Shown: positions 11,786-23,818, counted from the first letter of the stretch. The stretch is DNA of 64,000 nucleotides from Onchidella celtica (GCA_963931925.1 OZ007570.1:42181687-42245686), one strand, 5' to 3'. Notes: generated by a model from the sequence alone, not told the origin. Made by a program: numbers and translations.

Positions 11786-13270
11786 TCATCAGGTGATGCC
11801 GGGTCTCTTAGGTAAATTTGTTAGTTTTCAAATTTGTTTTTCTCCATTTTTACAATGGGCACTTTGCTTGTAATTATAATAATAATAATATTGATAATAA
11901 TAATAATGCAGGCTTTTTGTAAATTATAAGTTCACCAACATTCAGGGTTGCCCACATTCAATTCAGGATTTCTCTTGGGTCTTTTCCACATTTTCAGTTT
12001 TTGTCACTGCCTTTCTCGACAAAGCAAAGTATTCCATTTAAATGTTGGGACTTTTATTGTTGAGAGACACGAGGAGAGATTTTGTCGGTTGGAAATCAAT
12101 GTCTACTTTCAAAGTTTTGTTTGTTTTGCCTCAAGCTGGTCAACTAGAGGGAATACATATACAGCAAGTTAGTAGCATAAATGAGAAATATATTGCCCAG
12201 TGTCATAGGCTTTTGGTTCTTCATCCCGATTTGTGTTATAGCACCAGTTCGTGAAAGTCGGCCGTGTCCGACCAGAGGATGCAAAAGTTCGTCAAGTCTG
12301 AAAAACATATACATATACACATGCTTGTTCACACTCTTGAAAGTGAAGATAGACAAAATAGGTTGGCCACCCCTCTCCCTAACCCTCGAGGTAATTTTAC
12401 AATATAAGCAACCTTTTTTACCTTACCTGTTATCTTTGGCGAGAAAATGCCGTGGATTTCATCTGTATTTATAGTGAAATGTGTGCCAGTTTTATTCACT
12501 TTAGCAATTCTGCGAAATATGATGGCAGTGACTCTCCGTTCATGTGTGGACTTCGAACTTGCCCCTCTCCCCATGATAGATGGTAATTGACGGATTCACG
12601 GAAGAATTTTTTTTTAGATACTTTTGCGTATGCTCAATGTCACCATAATACTTCCAAATCAGCAGGCCCTGTATCGTTATTTCTGACTGGTTAAAGAGTT
12701 TTTTGACAGCAGTCATCGTGTTCCACTAATAATTATTGGGGCATTGTGTGATTGTGTTATAAGCAACATAATACAAAAATGTTGGTGAGCAACATACGCC
12801 GGGATTTGGCTCTAAAATGCAGGGAAATAATATTTCTTGTCGCTTTCCTATCTATTTATGTCATAACTTTTATGCCACTGTGACTTGGATCGTGGAAGGC
12901 GCATTTTGGGTCAGGATTAATTGAGCTGGCTTCTATTCGGATTATTAATATGTCAGTCATCTTGTTTCACTGCGTCATTCCGTCGGCAACATTCTGGGTA
13001 AAGCCAGACTTCGCTCATTTTTTTTCTAATGTGGTATGTACTTGAATGGACCCAGTCCACACCAGTTAATGGTATTCATAAATCATATTAGGACCTGGCT
13101 CCCTCTCGTCCTTCTTGGTTGAAATATCATACAGGTTGTAAAGTATGTATGTATTCAACGTATCACATTCACTCAAGCAAAGTAAAATTTTAATATCAGG
13201 GTGTGCTTTGAAAACGCACTTTTTGTTACATTAGATGAAGTACCCGGTTTACGCCTCTGTCCGTGTGTCT

Positions 13271-13277
13271 GTCTGTC

Positions 13278-13348
<71 letters not shown>

Positions 13349-13358
13349 CCCTTTCCTC
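13271..13358. repeat. (CT)n microsatellite in JIP1 intron
   Basis: A CT repeat about 200 bp upstream of the acceptor at 13560. It is low complexity only; frames reading Leu-Ser are artefacts. Confidence 0.95.
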
Positions 13359-13561
13359 CCTTCCTTTCTGTCTCTTTTTAATTATATCTACAGACTTAAT
13401 TTGGGTCTCATGCTCGCCAGAGCACTACACTACACATTCGTTTCTAGGCCAGGGAAAATGCACCAAACTGATTCTCATTATTAAGATGACAATAAACCAC
13501 CCACAATGAATCAATGTTCTTTTGCATTAAAATCTCTGTTATCAATTAATTTTACTTTCAG

Positions 13562-13638
13562 CACGAGAGAGATGCATTTTCCCACTTCTTTGCGCTGAAA
13601 AACATCTCCTTCTGTGGCACTCATCCTAAAAACAACAG
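13562..13638 (+). CDS. JIP1: JIP1/2 orthologue, PTB domain exon 3
   Basis: Acceptor TTACTTTCAG, donor GTATGT. It encodes [19 protein letters not shown], almost identical to vertebrate JIP1 [20 protein letters not shown]. This is the most conserved segment of the JIP PTB domain. The exon starts in phase 0 and ends with AG of an Arg codon completed by A in the next exon. It follows a 6.2-kb intron filled with repeats, including a GA microsatellite and a MITE. Confidence 0.95.
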
Positions 13639-13981
13639 GTATGTGACAGAGAAAAATAATTTAAACACATCCAAACTATTTCACTCATCCGCAATAATTA
13701 TTAATAAATTCAGGGCATATTGGCGAAAAAAAAAATATAATGGAGTTCTCAGATCATTGGGATTTAGAGAAGCATGAAATCAAAATTAAGAAAACTATAT
13801 GCCATGTGATGTTTAGTTTTAAAAAGTGAAAACTGAAAGGTGAAGGCTGTACTCTGACTCTGTAGGGTCAAATCTTCAGGTATAGTAGCATCGATCGTAA
13901 AACACTTAGTCATTAGCTGTCGACATTGTCGGTAAGGTAACCAGGAAATAGTGAAGTGTGTTTTTGACATTCCTCCCACAG

Positions 13982-14080
13982 ATATTTCGCATTCATAACA
14001 AAGCATCCACGTGAATACAGATTCGCGTGCCATGTTTTCCATGGTGACAGACCAACCCACAGGGCTAGAGATGCACTCGG
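13982..14080 (+). CDS. JIP1: JIP1/2 orthologue, PTB domain exon 4
   Basis: Acceptor CCTCCCACAG, donor GTAAGT. It reads YFAFITKHPREYRFACHVF followed by HGDRPTHRARDALG. Vertebrate JIP1 reads YFGFITKHPADHRFACHVF and then a variable stretch ending ALAESVG. This forms the last strands and the start of the C-terminal helix of the PTB domain, which packs over the peptide groove. The phase joins perfectly with both neighbours. The variable stretch is more basic (His and Arg rich) than in vertebrates. Confidence 0.95.
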
Positions 14081-14844
14081 GTAAGTCCCACTTGCCTAGG
14101 AATACTTGATACCGATGCTGATTTTACTGTGAATACGGAGACTCAGTTTCATTTCTAATAATTCTAATCACGTGTGACTGTAAAATAGGTCATACAGAAA
14201 TGGTTTCATTTCCTTTGATTACGACATGATTCTTGATTCGTTGAATCCCAATGCTTCTATCTCGAGTTTGAATGTGATTATCCCTCTGATTAGGCCGTGG
14301 AACTTTTAGAAGATGGGGGAAGAAAAAGAGAAAGAAAAAAGGAAGGCGTGTTTTGGTTTTCATTGACAGCGATCAGAAACTGACTTACGAACACATGTAA
14401 TGGCCAATCTATAAAGTTTGACATCAGGCTTGACCTAAAAGGCATTATTTAGTACCGCGCGTCCCATCGAGCAAATGGTATTTGTTCATATTGTAAAAAT
14501 AAATACGTAGATTTCCTCAAAGATTTTTCTCCATTAATGTGCAATGGAAAACTGTCGAAATGAACGTGGAAAGCACATATTTTTTTTACCTTTGTTTTTG
14601 CCCTAGAGCAGCTTACCTTTATTAGGCATAGTTTAATACGATTATGCACGTATAACATGCGTTTTCAACAGTTGGTGGTCTTTTGATGTGTGCACTTAAG
14701 TTGCTTCATTAATTAATTGTTTACTGTCTTTAGAACAAGAATTTTCTTAATTAGACAAACTGTAAAGATGAAATACTATTTATAGGCATGTATGTCAAAG
14801 GAATGATTGCTTATATTAATGTAATTTATTTTGACTTTCCACAG

Positions 14845-14917
14845 AGAGGCATTTAAACGATTTTACCAGGAATATATGGCATTCACCCATCCAACGGAGG
14901 ACATCTACATGGAATAA
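14845..14917 (+). CDS. JIP1: JIP1/2 orthologue, terminal exon with kinesin-light-chain-binding tail
   Basis: Acceptor TTTCCACAG. It encodes GEAFKRFYQEYMAFTHPTED and then IYME and the stop TAA. Vertebrate JIP1 ends FVEYTCPTEDIYLE. The last residues of JIP1 are a Y-acidic motif that binds the kinesin light chain TPR domain; its key Tyr and acidic residues are kept (TEDIYME). This fixes the true C-terminus of the protein. The stop codon lies inside an AATAAA hexamer (14913-14918), so a canonical poly(A) signal overlaps the end of the CDS. No other clear AATAAA was seen in the next few hundred bases; the real 3' UTR end is unknown. Confidence 0.95.
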
Positions 14918-15329
14918 AGGCATCGAGCAGAAAAGAAATATTTTATAAAATATTCCAGAACCAAAAGAAAACAACAAAAAAAAAAAACAACAGCAATAAG
15001 ACTTAAGAGTAAATTGCTGCTGGAATTTTTTTTCTATGTCTTTGCCAGGCTAGCAGAAATCAGTATTGCATCAGAACACCTTGCACCGATACAGAACAAA
15101 AGAGCACACAAAAGGCAACACAAAAACAAAAACAGCAACAAAATATTAGGCCATAAGGTTCATATCAAAATAACATGGGAAACGTTATATACCTTGTCTC
15201 GTAAGTTCTGTCACATCTCTCCAAGCCCGAAAGGGTACATATGTAAAAGGTGTAATGTTGAAGAGTTTTGTGTTTTTCGTTTCTTTTTATACATGTAACG
15301 TAATTATCAAATTAGGTGAGTTTTCTCTG

Positions 15330-15388
<59 letters not shown>

Positions 15389-16740
15389 TTCCATTTTGCC
15401 CACATGGGGAAAGGGTCAAAACGGGGTTTTGCTGGAGGGTTTTGATCACAGCTCACTTGCGCCCCCCCCCTCCCCCCCCCTTCAATTTAAAGAACAATTA
15501 ATGGTGTAAATTCAACACTATAATGTTGAAGTTGTTCGGAGTTTTTATTAAGTATGTAGTAATTATAGCAACTATGGCAACACTAACCAATTCTAAACGT
15601 GATTGTGCTGTCGGTGTTGTAATTCAATTGGTGGGATGTCACTCTCTCCTGCTGCACTGCATACGGGAGTGTGAATTATCCAATGTCTACGAGTAGAGCG
15701 TTTTCATGCCACTGGACCTGTCCATGATGGACCGATGAGTGAAAATCAAGGGCGACTACTCTGAGGACTGGCCGGATTATTGTTACCCGACATCAGACTG
15801 CCTGCAATGTCCAAAGTGGTTTCCTAACAAGCACAGTGTGATGTATCGAAACACGCCATTCTCAAGCACTTGTGTGAAAACGGAAACCTCTCGCACAGAC
15901 CACCGAAAATTATCCTTACACGTTACAGGTATATTGTGGGTAAAAATCACCAGGTGTGGGTCCAGCGACTCTGGGAATGGCCTCAGTGACGTTGGAACAC
16001 TAACGAATCCTGTTGTTTCAGTCATCGACGACGGGAGAGAAAGAACGTGTGACATACTATACTATCCCCCATCCTATTTCATTTAACCTTCCATTGGATA
16101 ATCCAGGATATCCTAGAATATCCCCCTCATTTATAAAATATTCCCCCCAACTCAATTTATTCTTAATTTTAATTCCATTCGCCCGACACTATTGTGTACT
16201 ACTATGTTTAAGTTGCATACCTATAGTCCTTGACTTTGTACACTTTTCTCGGAGGAGGATGGGGGAGATAATGTCAAAAGGTTAGGAGTAAAGTGCCCTC
16301 AGGTCGTTTTGTTTCACCTTCTAAGGGTCTAATCAGCTTGGAAACAACTGCAGTTGGTGCCTTTATAAAGATGTAATGCTCTTGTTAATTTTCAACCATC
16401 CTGTTTTCCTCCTCCTCCACCCCCCCCCCCCCACACACACACAAACACCTCTGAGTTTTGTGTTTTCGAAGGCAGCTTTTTACCGATACAGGAAGGCTTC
16501 ATGGTGTTTAACTTGCCAGTAATTATTTTACGGTCCACTCCCCTTACCTTGTCTCCAATAGGTTTTCTCGCTCTTCTCCTAACTGATTGCAGCATAAGGT
16601 ATTATGCTACTGGAAATTGTGCCATGTAATAGGATTTCTAGTTAGCATTTGCTGTAAAGGCAGGGGACTAAAGCCTCCTGACCAGCAACATCAGCAGGAT
16701 TGCAGTCATTCAAAGGTAGTAGGCGCATCCAATGAGTGAA
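14918..16740. other. JIP1 3' flank and intergenic sequence
   Basis: The JIP1 3' UTR probably occupies the first part. A (CT)n tract lies at about 15330-15390 and poly-C runs near 15463 and 16420. An open frame at 15739-16086 shows no recognisable domain. No gene is supported. Confidence 0.6.
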
Positions 16741-17060
16741 ATGATTTTGAGTTTAGTTTGGGCTTTTACGGCGCGTCGACACGATAACGGCCATTTGGCG
16801 CTTATCACGGTCTATTTGGGTACTTAATTTATGTTCTGTATCCAGAGCTTCTAAATTTCACAAATGGAATTAAAAAGCTCCGTATAATCACATTGGTGAA
16901 ATTCTAAAAAGTTGTTTTGTGTGTGTCTTGAAAGAGTTTTGTAATATAATATTAATAAACGTTTTTAAATCAAATTGTAGTTCTTAGCCTCTCTCAGAAA
17001 GAACAAGACGCACTGTGAGTGCAGGCTGACAAAATGCAGTACGTACATAATGGGAAAAAA
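16741..17060 (-). mobile_element. Diverged 3' fragment of an RNase H-type LINE
   Basis: Contains GCGCGTCGACACGATAACGG and, further on, CTCTCAGAAAGAACAAGACG. The LINE fragments at 60.5 and 62.5 kb share the same landmarks in the same order (CGCGTCAGCACGATAACGG; CTTTCAGAAATGACAAGG). Only non-coding 3' sequence remains. Orientation is inferred from those copies, whose coding part is on the minus strand to the right. Confidence 0.55.
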
Positions 17061-17760
17061 TCTGTTGGGGCATCGACTAAAAATAATATGAATCCAATAC
17101 CCATAGATCTATCATATTTGCTACCGTATTCCATTGCATTGAAAGAACTGCTTCGGGAGAATGAGGCGGGGGTCATAGAGAGGAAGAGAACGCACAAGAA
17201 TTTTAAACTATTCTTAATTATATAATTAACACAGTATATTTCCAAGGAGGGAAAAGAGTGGTATAGCCTATAATCAGACAGTTGAGATAGTCACAGATGG
17301 GGCAGAAGGAGACGGGAAATCTCAAATGGTTAAATTAGGGTGCATTTCTCTGTACTCTAGAACAGGTTTCTTGAAGGATCTGAACAGAACACACTGAGCC
17401 TGAAGGCTGCCGCACCGTGTTTCGATACTTTTGCCTAAGCCGTCAAAGTCACGCCAATATTGTATTAAGTTAAAAATAGTTACAAAGTTTGTAAGGAATT
17501 ATTTACAAGCCGACATGTCCCCTGTGACTGTATTTAGTTTAGCCCATTCCTCGCCTATCGCTCAAAACAATGTGCAAAGAAATCCCGAGAAAATCAACGT
17601 TTGTCTGGAGGTGGTTAGGGTCAATAGGTGAGGTAGTTCTCCCTGATTACATGTTTTTGTACGTCCGTCCACTATTACTGAGCAAAGCTTGTTGGCTTTA
17701 CTTCCAACGGCACAACGCTGCCGTGGGTCATGTCCGTTCTTCCTACTCCTGTGCATTCAC

Positions 17761-17762
17761 TG

Positions 17763-17791
<29 letters not shown>
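17761..17791. repeat. (CT)n microsatellite
   Basis: A short CT dinucleotide run in intergenic DNA. Confidence 0.9.
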
Positions 17792-17793
<2 letters not shown>

Positions 17794-18126
17794 CAAAGGG
17801 CGACGTTGCTCTATACTTCGATGGTTTCTAATTATTTCCATTTCCCACCATCAAAATGTTATTCTTATACATTTATATGTATTAGTATATGTGTGGTTTA
17901 TTATTTTTAATTTTTGTGTGCAAAGGAGAGAAAGACTGCTTATAGGACAGCACACGAAGAAAAGAAGGAAAAGGGCTACCCCCAAAAAACAAAAAGAGGT
18001 GGGGGATAATTCATAATTGGGGGGGGGGGGTGATAAAACAGGGTGCTGTTTACCCATTGACAATTATCCCCATCATCTACTTTAACCCCGGGGATAAACT
18101 GCAAATATAGGGGGATATTCTACTTT

Positions 18127-18345
18127 GGAAGTGCATAGGTAGGGAAGATATCCCCTATGCCTTTGCAATCCCTATCCCTAAGTGCATTCACTTTGGGTAG
18201 GAAAAATATTTTTGTCTCTGCATCTTTCTTAGGTCAGGATATTTCTTGTAATATAACATTTTGCTCAGGTAGGGAAGATATAATGCCTTTCTTTTGTGCT
18301 TTGCCTAGGTGGGGGCAATAGGGGAGCTATTTTCTGTGTATTTCT
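18127..18345. mobile_element. Solo arm of the MULE-type long-TIR element
   Basis: Begins GGAAGTGCATAGGTAGGGAA and follows the left arm of the 4416-6595 element, through AATATTTTTGTC, TTTCTTGTA and GTGCTTTGCCTAGGTGGG to GGGGAGCTATTTTC. No opposite arm was seen nearby, so it is a truncated or recombined copy. Confidence 0.7.
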
Positions 18346-18649
18346 CATCTATTATTATTTTATTTCCGGGGTATAAATCATAACATTCCAGATTATTCGG
18401 GGGTTAATTCAGGACATCCTACATTATACGGGGGATATTCTGAAATATTGGGGGATTTGGGGAAAAAAAGGGAGGGGGGGGGGTAGAATAATCTGAAATA
18501 CCACTGCTGATAGGGGGGATGTTCATCCGAGCTTGTATATCTGTGAAGTAGGCCGCTTTGGTGAAGGAAGTGTGATGGTATGGAATCTCGGCTCATGACC
18601 GCACAGTACTGATAAATTAAAGGGAACCTCTCACAGGACAACGCTAACG

Positions 18650-19016
18650 TTTCGAAATTCTACGCCCTCATGTCCCGGTGGAATTTTTCAACACGACCAT
18701 ATTAATCGCTTCCCACGTGGCTACAGTTTGTGGAAATTTTCTTCAAAACCACCAAATTCATTGTTTGGATGGCCTCCGTACTCCATTAATCTAGACTCGG
18801 GAGAAAATGGATGGCCTTGACTGACGCACCAAGAACCGGCCTCGCCCTCCACAACCCATTCACTATTCAGACTCCGCTGAATCAGCAGTGGTTCAGAATT
18901 CCTGAGAGGACATTGACAAACCTCATTCATTGGATGAATGGACGCTGCACCGCTATGATTCAAGCCAGGGGTGGAACCAAACGCCGACATGAAACGTCCC
19001 GAAGTTTGTTCAAATA
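18650..19016 (+). pseudogene. Tc1/mariner transposase relic (C-terminal part)
   Basis: Read on the plus strand across more than one frame, fragments of a Tc1-type DDE transposase are visible: FGWPPYSINLDSGEN corresponds to the WPPxSPDLNPIEN signature. Further on, NQQWFRIPERTLTNLIHWMN then GRCTAMIQARGGTKR matches the C-terminal EWxxIPxxTIxxLIxSMxxR and AVIxARGGxT motifs. The catalytic Asp of the signature is read as Asn and the reading frame is broken, so the copy is dead. N-terminal parts and inverted ends were not found. The family assignment rests on two separate motifs. Confidence 0.7.
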
Positions 19017-20133
19017 AACTCACAATTTTTACGTTTTGATACAAATTATTATTTTTTCCATCTGAAGTTATGGAATCTATGAATGGAGATTGCACATCAA
19101 AAACTCTAGCCTTGAAACTGAATATGACACTCGTTAGTCTATTTATCTTAGATGTGACAGAATTTATGAGACCCAGTGTATTATTGTAATGTGCTGCTGT
19201 ACATAATATTATAAAAATAACGGATTACTCTAAGAATCAGAAATGTGACTGTGCAAATTTAGACCCCACTAAATGAAACAAAATGGTGCCACCACGACTT
19301 TCAGGGCTTGAGTGAGTTGGGGAGAGTGCTAATCTTAGAAATCTTTCCCAGAAATTTTTTTTTTAAAAGGGCATGTATTTGACAGATATAATATCAACCT
19401 CGATTATAAGAAGTTTTTAAAAATAAGAGTTTCGTTATTTAAAACATGTTTGAGAACATTTAAGAAAATTAATGGCAGAATGGAGTTCGTGCAATAAAGG
19501 GTATATTTCATGTATCAACGTTTTAACTTGTGTCTCAGCCCATATGATTTGTTTGATGCCCAGTGTCCGAACTAAAACACGATGAGATTGCACAATGAAT
19601 GCTACAGACAATATTTCTTGTCAGATTTATTCCTTAACCTCCCATCCTAAAATGTAAATCTCACACGATGGGATTTTGTTTTCACAATAACATCTCTTCT
19701 TTCAGTTATGTGCAAGCCAATTTTATGCATCATATTCAAGTAGAAAACTCCATTGAAAAGCCATCGGCGAATATGTGAAATGCATAAATTATGTTCATGG
19801 TACAACTTCTGAAGACTTTTGGCGTTTTTTGTGTTTGTTTTGTTTTGTTGCTCTTCCTGTTTTTATTGTTGAGGTTTGTTTATTTATTTTTGTGTTGTTG
19901 TTTTTTTTCCGTTGAGTAAAGAATGCAATTTCCGCGCTCTTTTTTAAAAAATCATTTGGAAACCAGAGAGGTTTGCGTTCGACGCTTCTGATGATGAAAT
20001 AAAATAAGTAAATTAAAAAAAAACTATCTTCAAATTGACTCCTTCCCTGCTTTATGCTTTCCCGATGCTGAACAGCGCACTTTCATCACTACTGATTGTG
20101 TACGTCCACGGCGCAGTGGGGAGATTTAAAAAA
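19017..20133. other. Intergenic sequence without recognisable genes
   Basis: AT-rich DNA with short T- and A-runs; no coding frame or structured repeat could be supported. Confidence 0.6.
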
Positions 20134-20135
20134 TA

Positions 20136-21076
20136 GGCCGTGGGACCAAAATCCTAGCTAGTCTCTAAAGTAAATTTCGTTACGCACCCCCTAGGGAAAA
20201 TCTAGGTATGGTTTTAAAATGTTCCCAGTAACCATCTTTGACTAAAAATCCAATGTTGTCATCCATAACTGTGCACATTAATAACTTATTTTTAAAAAAT
20301 GTTTATTGCTATGTAACATCTGTATTTTTGCATGTTTGTTTCGTTTTGCATAATTATATATTTCACAAAATCTCCACTTTTGAGCGCAAAAGGCTTTTTT
20401 ATTAGACCACCTACACTAACCCAATTTTACATGTCCATTTCAAATGCGGCGGAGGGTGCACGGAAGTTTTTATTATTTTGATTAGTTTGGTTCTTGAATT
20501 TATAGAAATTGCATTGTTTCCTCGTGCTGTCATTTTCATCCTCCATCTTGCCTCCGTTCTGTTATAGTACCGTGCAGGTCATAAAAAGTAACGCTTGGTG
20601 CTCAGTGGCCTGGCGCGCATGAGTTCTGAAGCAGGACTGCAGATTACTACTTTTATTGTAAGAGAGAGAGAGAGAGAGAGACAGAAAGAGAGAGAGAGAG
20701 AAAGCACATGATTGTTTATTCTCGAAGTTTCATCCAACTTTTCAAAGAAAACTGAATTATATTGCTATAAAGTACATCTTTCTTAGTGTGCATACAGCAT
20801 TCCATCATGGAGGCAGCCATTTTGGATTTCGCGGCGAAAGGCCCAATTCCATTGGTTGATTAAAATAGCATTGTTTAAATGGCAAAGTCAATTCGCATCA
20901 TTAATTATCATTTATTGGCTCACTTTACATACAAATTATACAAAAATGTGCCAGACTTGAAATGACAACATTGGTTTTTTGTGAAAGAGAGATGCATAAG
21001 AGCTTGCATGCAAAAAATCAGCTTATCCCCTGAGGTGCGTAACGGAATGACAAGCTACAAGTTAGGTCCCACGGCC
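20136..21076. mobile_element. TA-flanked MITE (Tc1/mariner-like ends)
   Basis: The left end GGCCGTGGGACC continues through TAGCTAGTC to TTCGTTACGCACC. The inverted right end reads GGCCGTGGGACC, TAGCTTGTC and TTCCGTTACGCACC. Both ends are flanked by TA (20134-20135, 21077-21078), as expected for Tc1/mariner insertions. The interior has a GA microsatellite (about 20660-20700) and no transposase. The Ginger-type element begins only 20 bp downstream. Confidence 0.7.
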
Positions 21077-21120
21077 TAAAATGCATAGATATGTATATGT
21101 TACAGTAAGAAAAGGTATCT

Positions 21121-21261
21121 AGGGAATACGAGTAATCACTGAATATTTCAGTGAATACGCGTAATCCCTGTTTCACTCGGAGATTTCACGTAATCACTGA
21201 AATAATCAGGAATTACGTGAAATCCCTGAAAAATGGTCCCAGTAGTTACGTGTAATCCCTG
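21121..21261. repeat. Left subterminal array of five palindromic sites
   Basis: Five 22-bp imperfect palindromes start at 21121, 21149, 21179, 21207 and 21240. The half-site is close to CAGGGATTACG and each site is the half-site facing its own inverse across a central CG-type step. The second site has arms CAGTGAATACG and CGTAATCCCTG. Spacing is 28-33 bp, about three helical turns. Inference: transposase binding sites. Confidence 0.85.
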
Positions 21262-21344
21262 ATCATACTTGCACACAATGCAAACATTGACAGGCATGTA
21301 TAGTATAAAAATTTTATTGCTTAAATAGTTCGGTAAAAGATACA

Positions 21345-21387
<43 letters not shown>

Positions 21388-21391
21388 ACCA

Positions 21392-21425
<34 letters not shown>

Positions 21426-21490
21426 CTGCTCCACGATATAAAAATAAGCATTTGAAAAAAACTAAAAAATGGCAGACACCATCGACGTTG

Positions 21491-23126
21491 TCACTTGTTA
21501 CAACACTTGAGGCTGCTATTACAGCGTGAGTTACACTGAAGCCCTGCTTTAAAGCATTTACATCGCCTTGTCCTACACTTTTTGGCACCAGTACAGCTGC
21601 ATCTTGTGAAGCCTTGTCCACCTGAAGAGGATTGAGAAATCACCGCCGAGCGCAGTGAAACTATTTTTTCGGTGTTTATGTCGTCAGTGTTTAGAAGACG
21701 CTCAGGGCACAGATCGAATTGATTTCTGGAATACAGACCACTGAGAATACCAGCTTTTACGGCTATCCTATATTGGTCTGTGTCTTCTCGTCTGTCAATT
21801 ATGACACCAAGGATATTTCTAGGATCGCCTCTCCCACGATCAACAAGTGGAATTGGCACAGCAACGGTGTCTCCTTGTTCGCCAGCTCGCATCTCTACAC
21901 GACTTCTTTTCACCATCCTTTCTGCTTGAGAAGTTTGTGCATTGGCTGCGTCACGACGACGCCTTTTGGTTTGTTTGATGCGTTCTTCGACCCTAAGGTT
22001 TTCAGCAGAGGAAACAGGACTGTCAGATGGAGTGGGTGAGAGAGACGTCACATGCTCTTCTGATTGTCCATAAGAACCAGGACTGTCAACATCGTAGGCA
22101 GATGGTGTTGCTGTGGGCGAGGAAGGTCCTGTGGGTAGATCAATGTCTTGTGCTGATGTGCTTTCAAGTTCGACTGGAAGTAGAACACCGTCTGTCACAC
22201 CAACTGTTGCTATTTCATCACTTGTAGCTTGGATCTGGTTTGCAACCCCATCAGTTTGGGAGAGAGGGTTTTCATTGACGGCAAGAAGATCTTCCTCAGT
22301 CTCCATCCGAGCAATCACTTCCACCGGCAAAGACGAAGTAGTAAGTCCAACACGAGCCTCACAGCCAAACATTGCAGAATATGGAGAGCACTTTATCCCG
22401 GAATGAAGAGCACTATTTTTCTGGAACTGAACAAATTTGATGCCCGTAGGCCAGTCCTGTGAGTCATTATCAGCCATCCATGCCACCAGCATATCTTTAA
22501 TATCACCATTTGCTCGCTCAACCGACCCCTGACTTTGGGGATGGCGAGGCTTATCATGCACCATTTTTAGGTTTGGCCAAACTTCCTTCAGCTCTGTGAT
22601 GACGTGCGAAGTGAACTCGGATCCCTTATCGCTTTGGAGAATAACGGGTGCACCAATGAGAAGAAAAATGTCCAGTAGATGAAAAGCAACCTCTGCAGCT
22701 CTTTTAGACGTCAAGGCTCGAAGGATGCAAAACTTCGTCAAGTGATCCTGGTACACCATGATCCATTTCTTATTGGATCCACTGTGCATGCTTTGCATGT
22801 CAATAAGATCCACCTGACCCCTTGATGAGAATTCCTTGGTGAGTATTGGACGAACGACAACACCCTTCGTCATCTGCCGTTTTCGTTTCTTTTGGCATTC
22901 TTGACAGAGTGACTTGAACAGCTCAACGGCTTTAGTTGGAATGTTTGCATATTTCTTTTGTAGTTCTTTCAGCATCCGGTCTCTTCCACCATGGCCAGTT
23001 GAGATGTGGGCGCTCTTGACAACATCAAACGTCTCCTCGATGCTCACGTAGTAGAGTGGCGACTCCTGTTGTGCCGAACGTCTCTTTATCAGTTTTTCTG
23101 TGGGCCCGCACTGGAGTACTTCATAC
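21491..23126 (-). CDS. KRBA2-like integrase/transposase with CXC domain, main exon
   Basis: A retroviral-type integrase that would catalyse cut-and-paste of the surrounding element. An N-terminal HHCC zinc site reads HISTGHGG followed by CQEC. The DDE core shows QVDLIDMQ (first Asp), LQSDKGSEF (second Asp) and GSVERANGD (Glu), with 36 residues between the last two. The C-terminal third is a low-complexity Ser/Thr and acidic linker, then a cysteine-rich CXC (tesmin-like) motif from CSCTGAKKCRTRRC to CNSRC, likely DNA binding. The frame is uninterrupted for about 540 codons with all catalytic residues. Upstream (minus sense) the frame runs into a CT repeat encoding Leu-Ser; that part is intronic, and YEVLQCG marks the expected exon start. 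The expected acceptor reads CTG instead of CAG. Confidence 0.88.
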
Positions 23127-23127
23127 C

Positions 23128-23168
<41 letters not shown>

Positions 23169-23292
23169 GATAAGGAGAGAGAGAGAGAGAGAGGGAGAGA
23201 AAGACACACAAGTAGAGACCTTCACCATTTGTAAAAAAAAAAACCAAAAATCAAAACACTAAATGAAAGACAACAACAACAACAAATAAAAC

Positions 23293-23334
<42 letters not shown>

Positions 23335-23390
23335 GACAGACAGACGGAGACAAAGAGAGAGAGAGAGAGAGGGGGAGAGAGAGAGAATTT
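23127..23390. repeat. GA/GACA microsatellite filling the transposon intron
   Basis: Alternating (GA)n and (GACA)n tracts, interrupted at about 23215-23290. In the gene's sense these are CT-rich and abut the expected 3' splice site. Confidence 0.92.
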
Positions 23391-23436
23391 GTCTGAGACT
23401 GACTGAGTAAAATTGTATATTGAAGTGAAAACTTAC

Positions 23437-23600
23437 TTCTCCAACAGATAATATCCAAGCCGCCCCTTGGCATGGGAATTATCAGCTGCTGCTTTCCAGT
23501 CATCGATGGTCTTCTGATAGTCACCTTTTGGAATTAATCCTTTTTTGTTTTCTTTAAAATGATCCGTGAGCTGTTGTGTAAACTTTTCCTCGATAGACAT
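23437..23600 (-). CDS. KRBA2-like integrase, first coding exon
   Basis: ATG at 23600 opens MSIEEKFTQQLTDHFKENKK and continues to AKGRLGYYLLE, ending at a consensus donor GTAAGT (complement at 23431-23436). Joined to the next exon it would give YYLLEKYEVLQCG, the arrangement known at the N-terminus of KRBA2-like integrase proteins. The exon is 164 nt and leaves two bases (AA) to be completed by G, which matches the next exon's frame. The intervening intron (23127-23436) is almost entirely CT/GA and GACA microsatellite. The start is chosen because it is the first ATG in frame and the peptide is family-like. Confidence 0.72.
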
Positions 23601-23818
23601 CTTGACTTTGCTTGAGGAAGGCGAATAATGAAGCGAGACAACCTTATCTAATAAACTTTGATCAAAACAAACACACTGCCAAACTCACCCAATTTCGGTG
23701 TCATAACACATTGACGGTGCAGAGCAAGCAAGTTTTGTGATGTACTTTCTTGCAAGCACACCAGAGCAAGCACACCAATAACTATTTTAAAGAGGGAAGT
23801 GAGGCTTATTCAGTGGCG

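Noticed and set aside
13201..13509. Leu-Ser-rich frames of about 100 codons
   Set aside because: Translation of a CT microsatellite; also inside an intron.
18721..19095. 124-codon minus-strand frame
   Set aside because: It is the shadow of the plus-strand Tc1/mariner transposase relic.
21148..21621. 157-codon minus-strand frame overlapping the integrase end
   Set aside because: It runs across the CT repeat and the subterminal palindromes in another frame and shares no domain.
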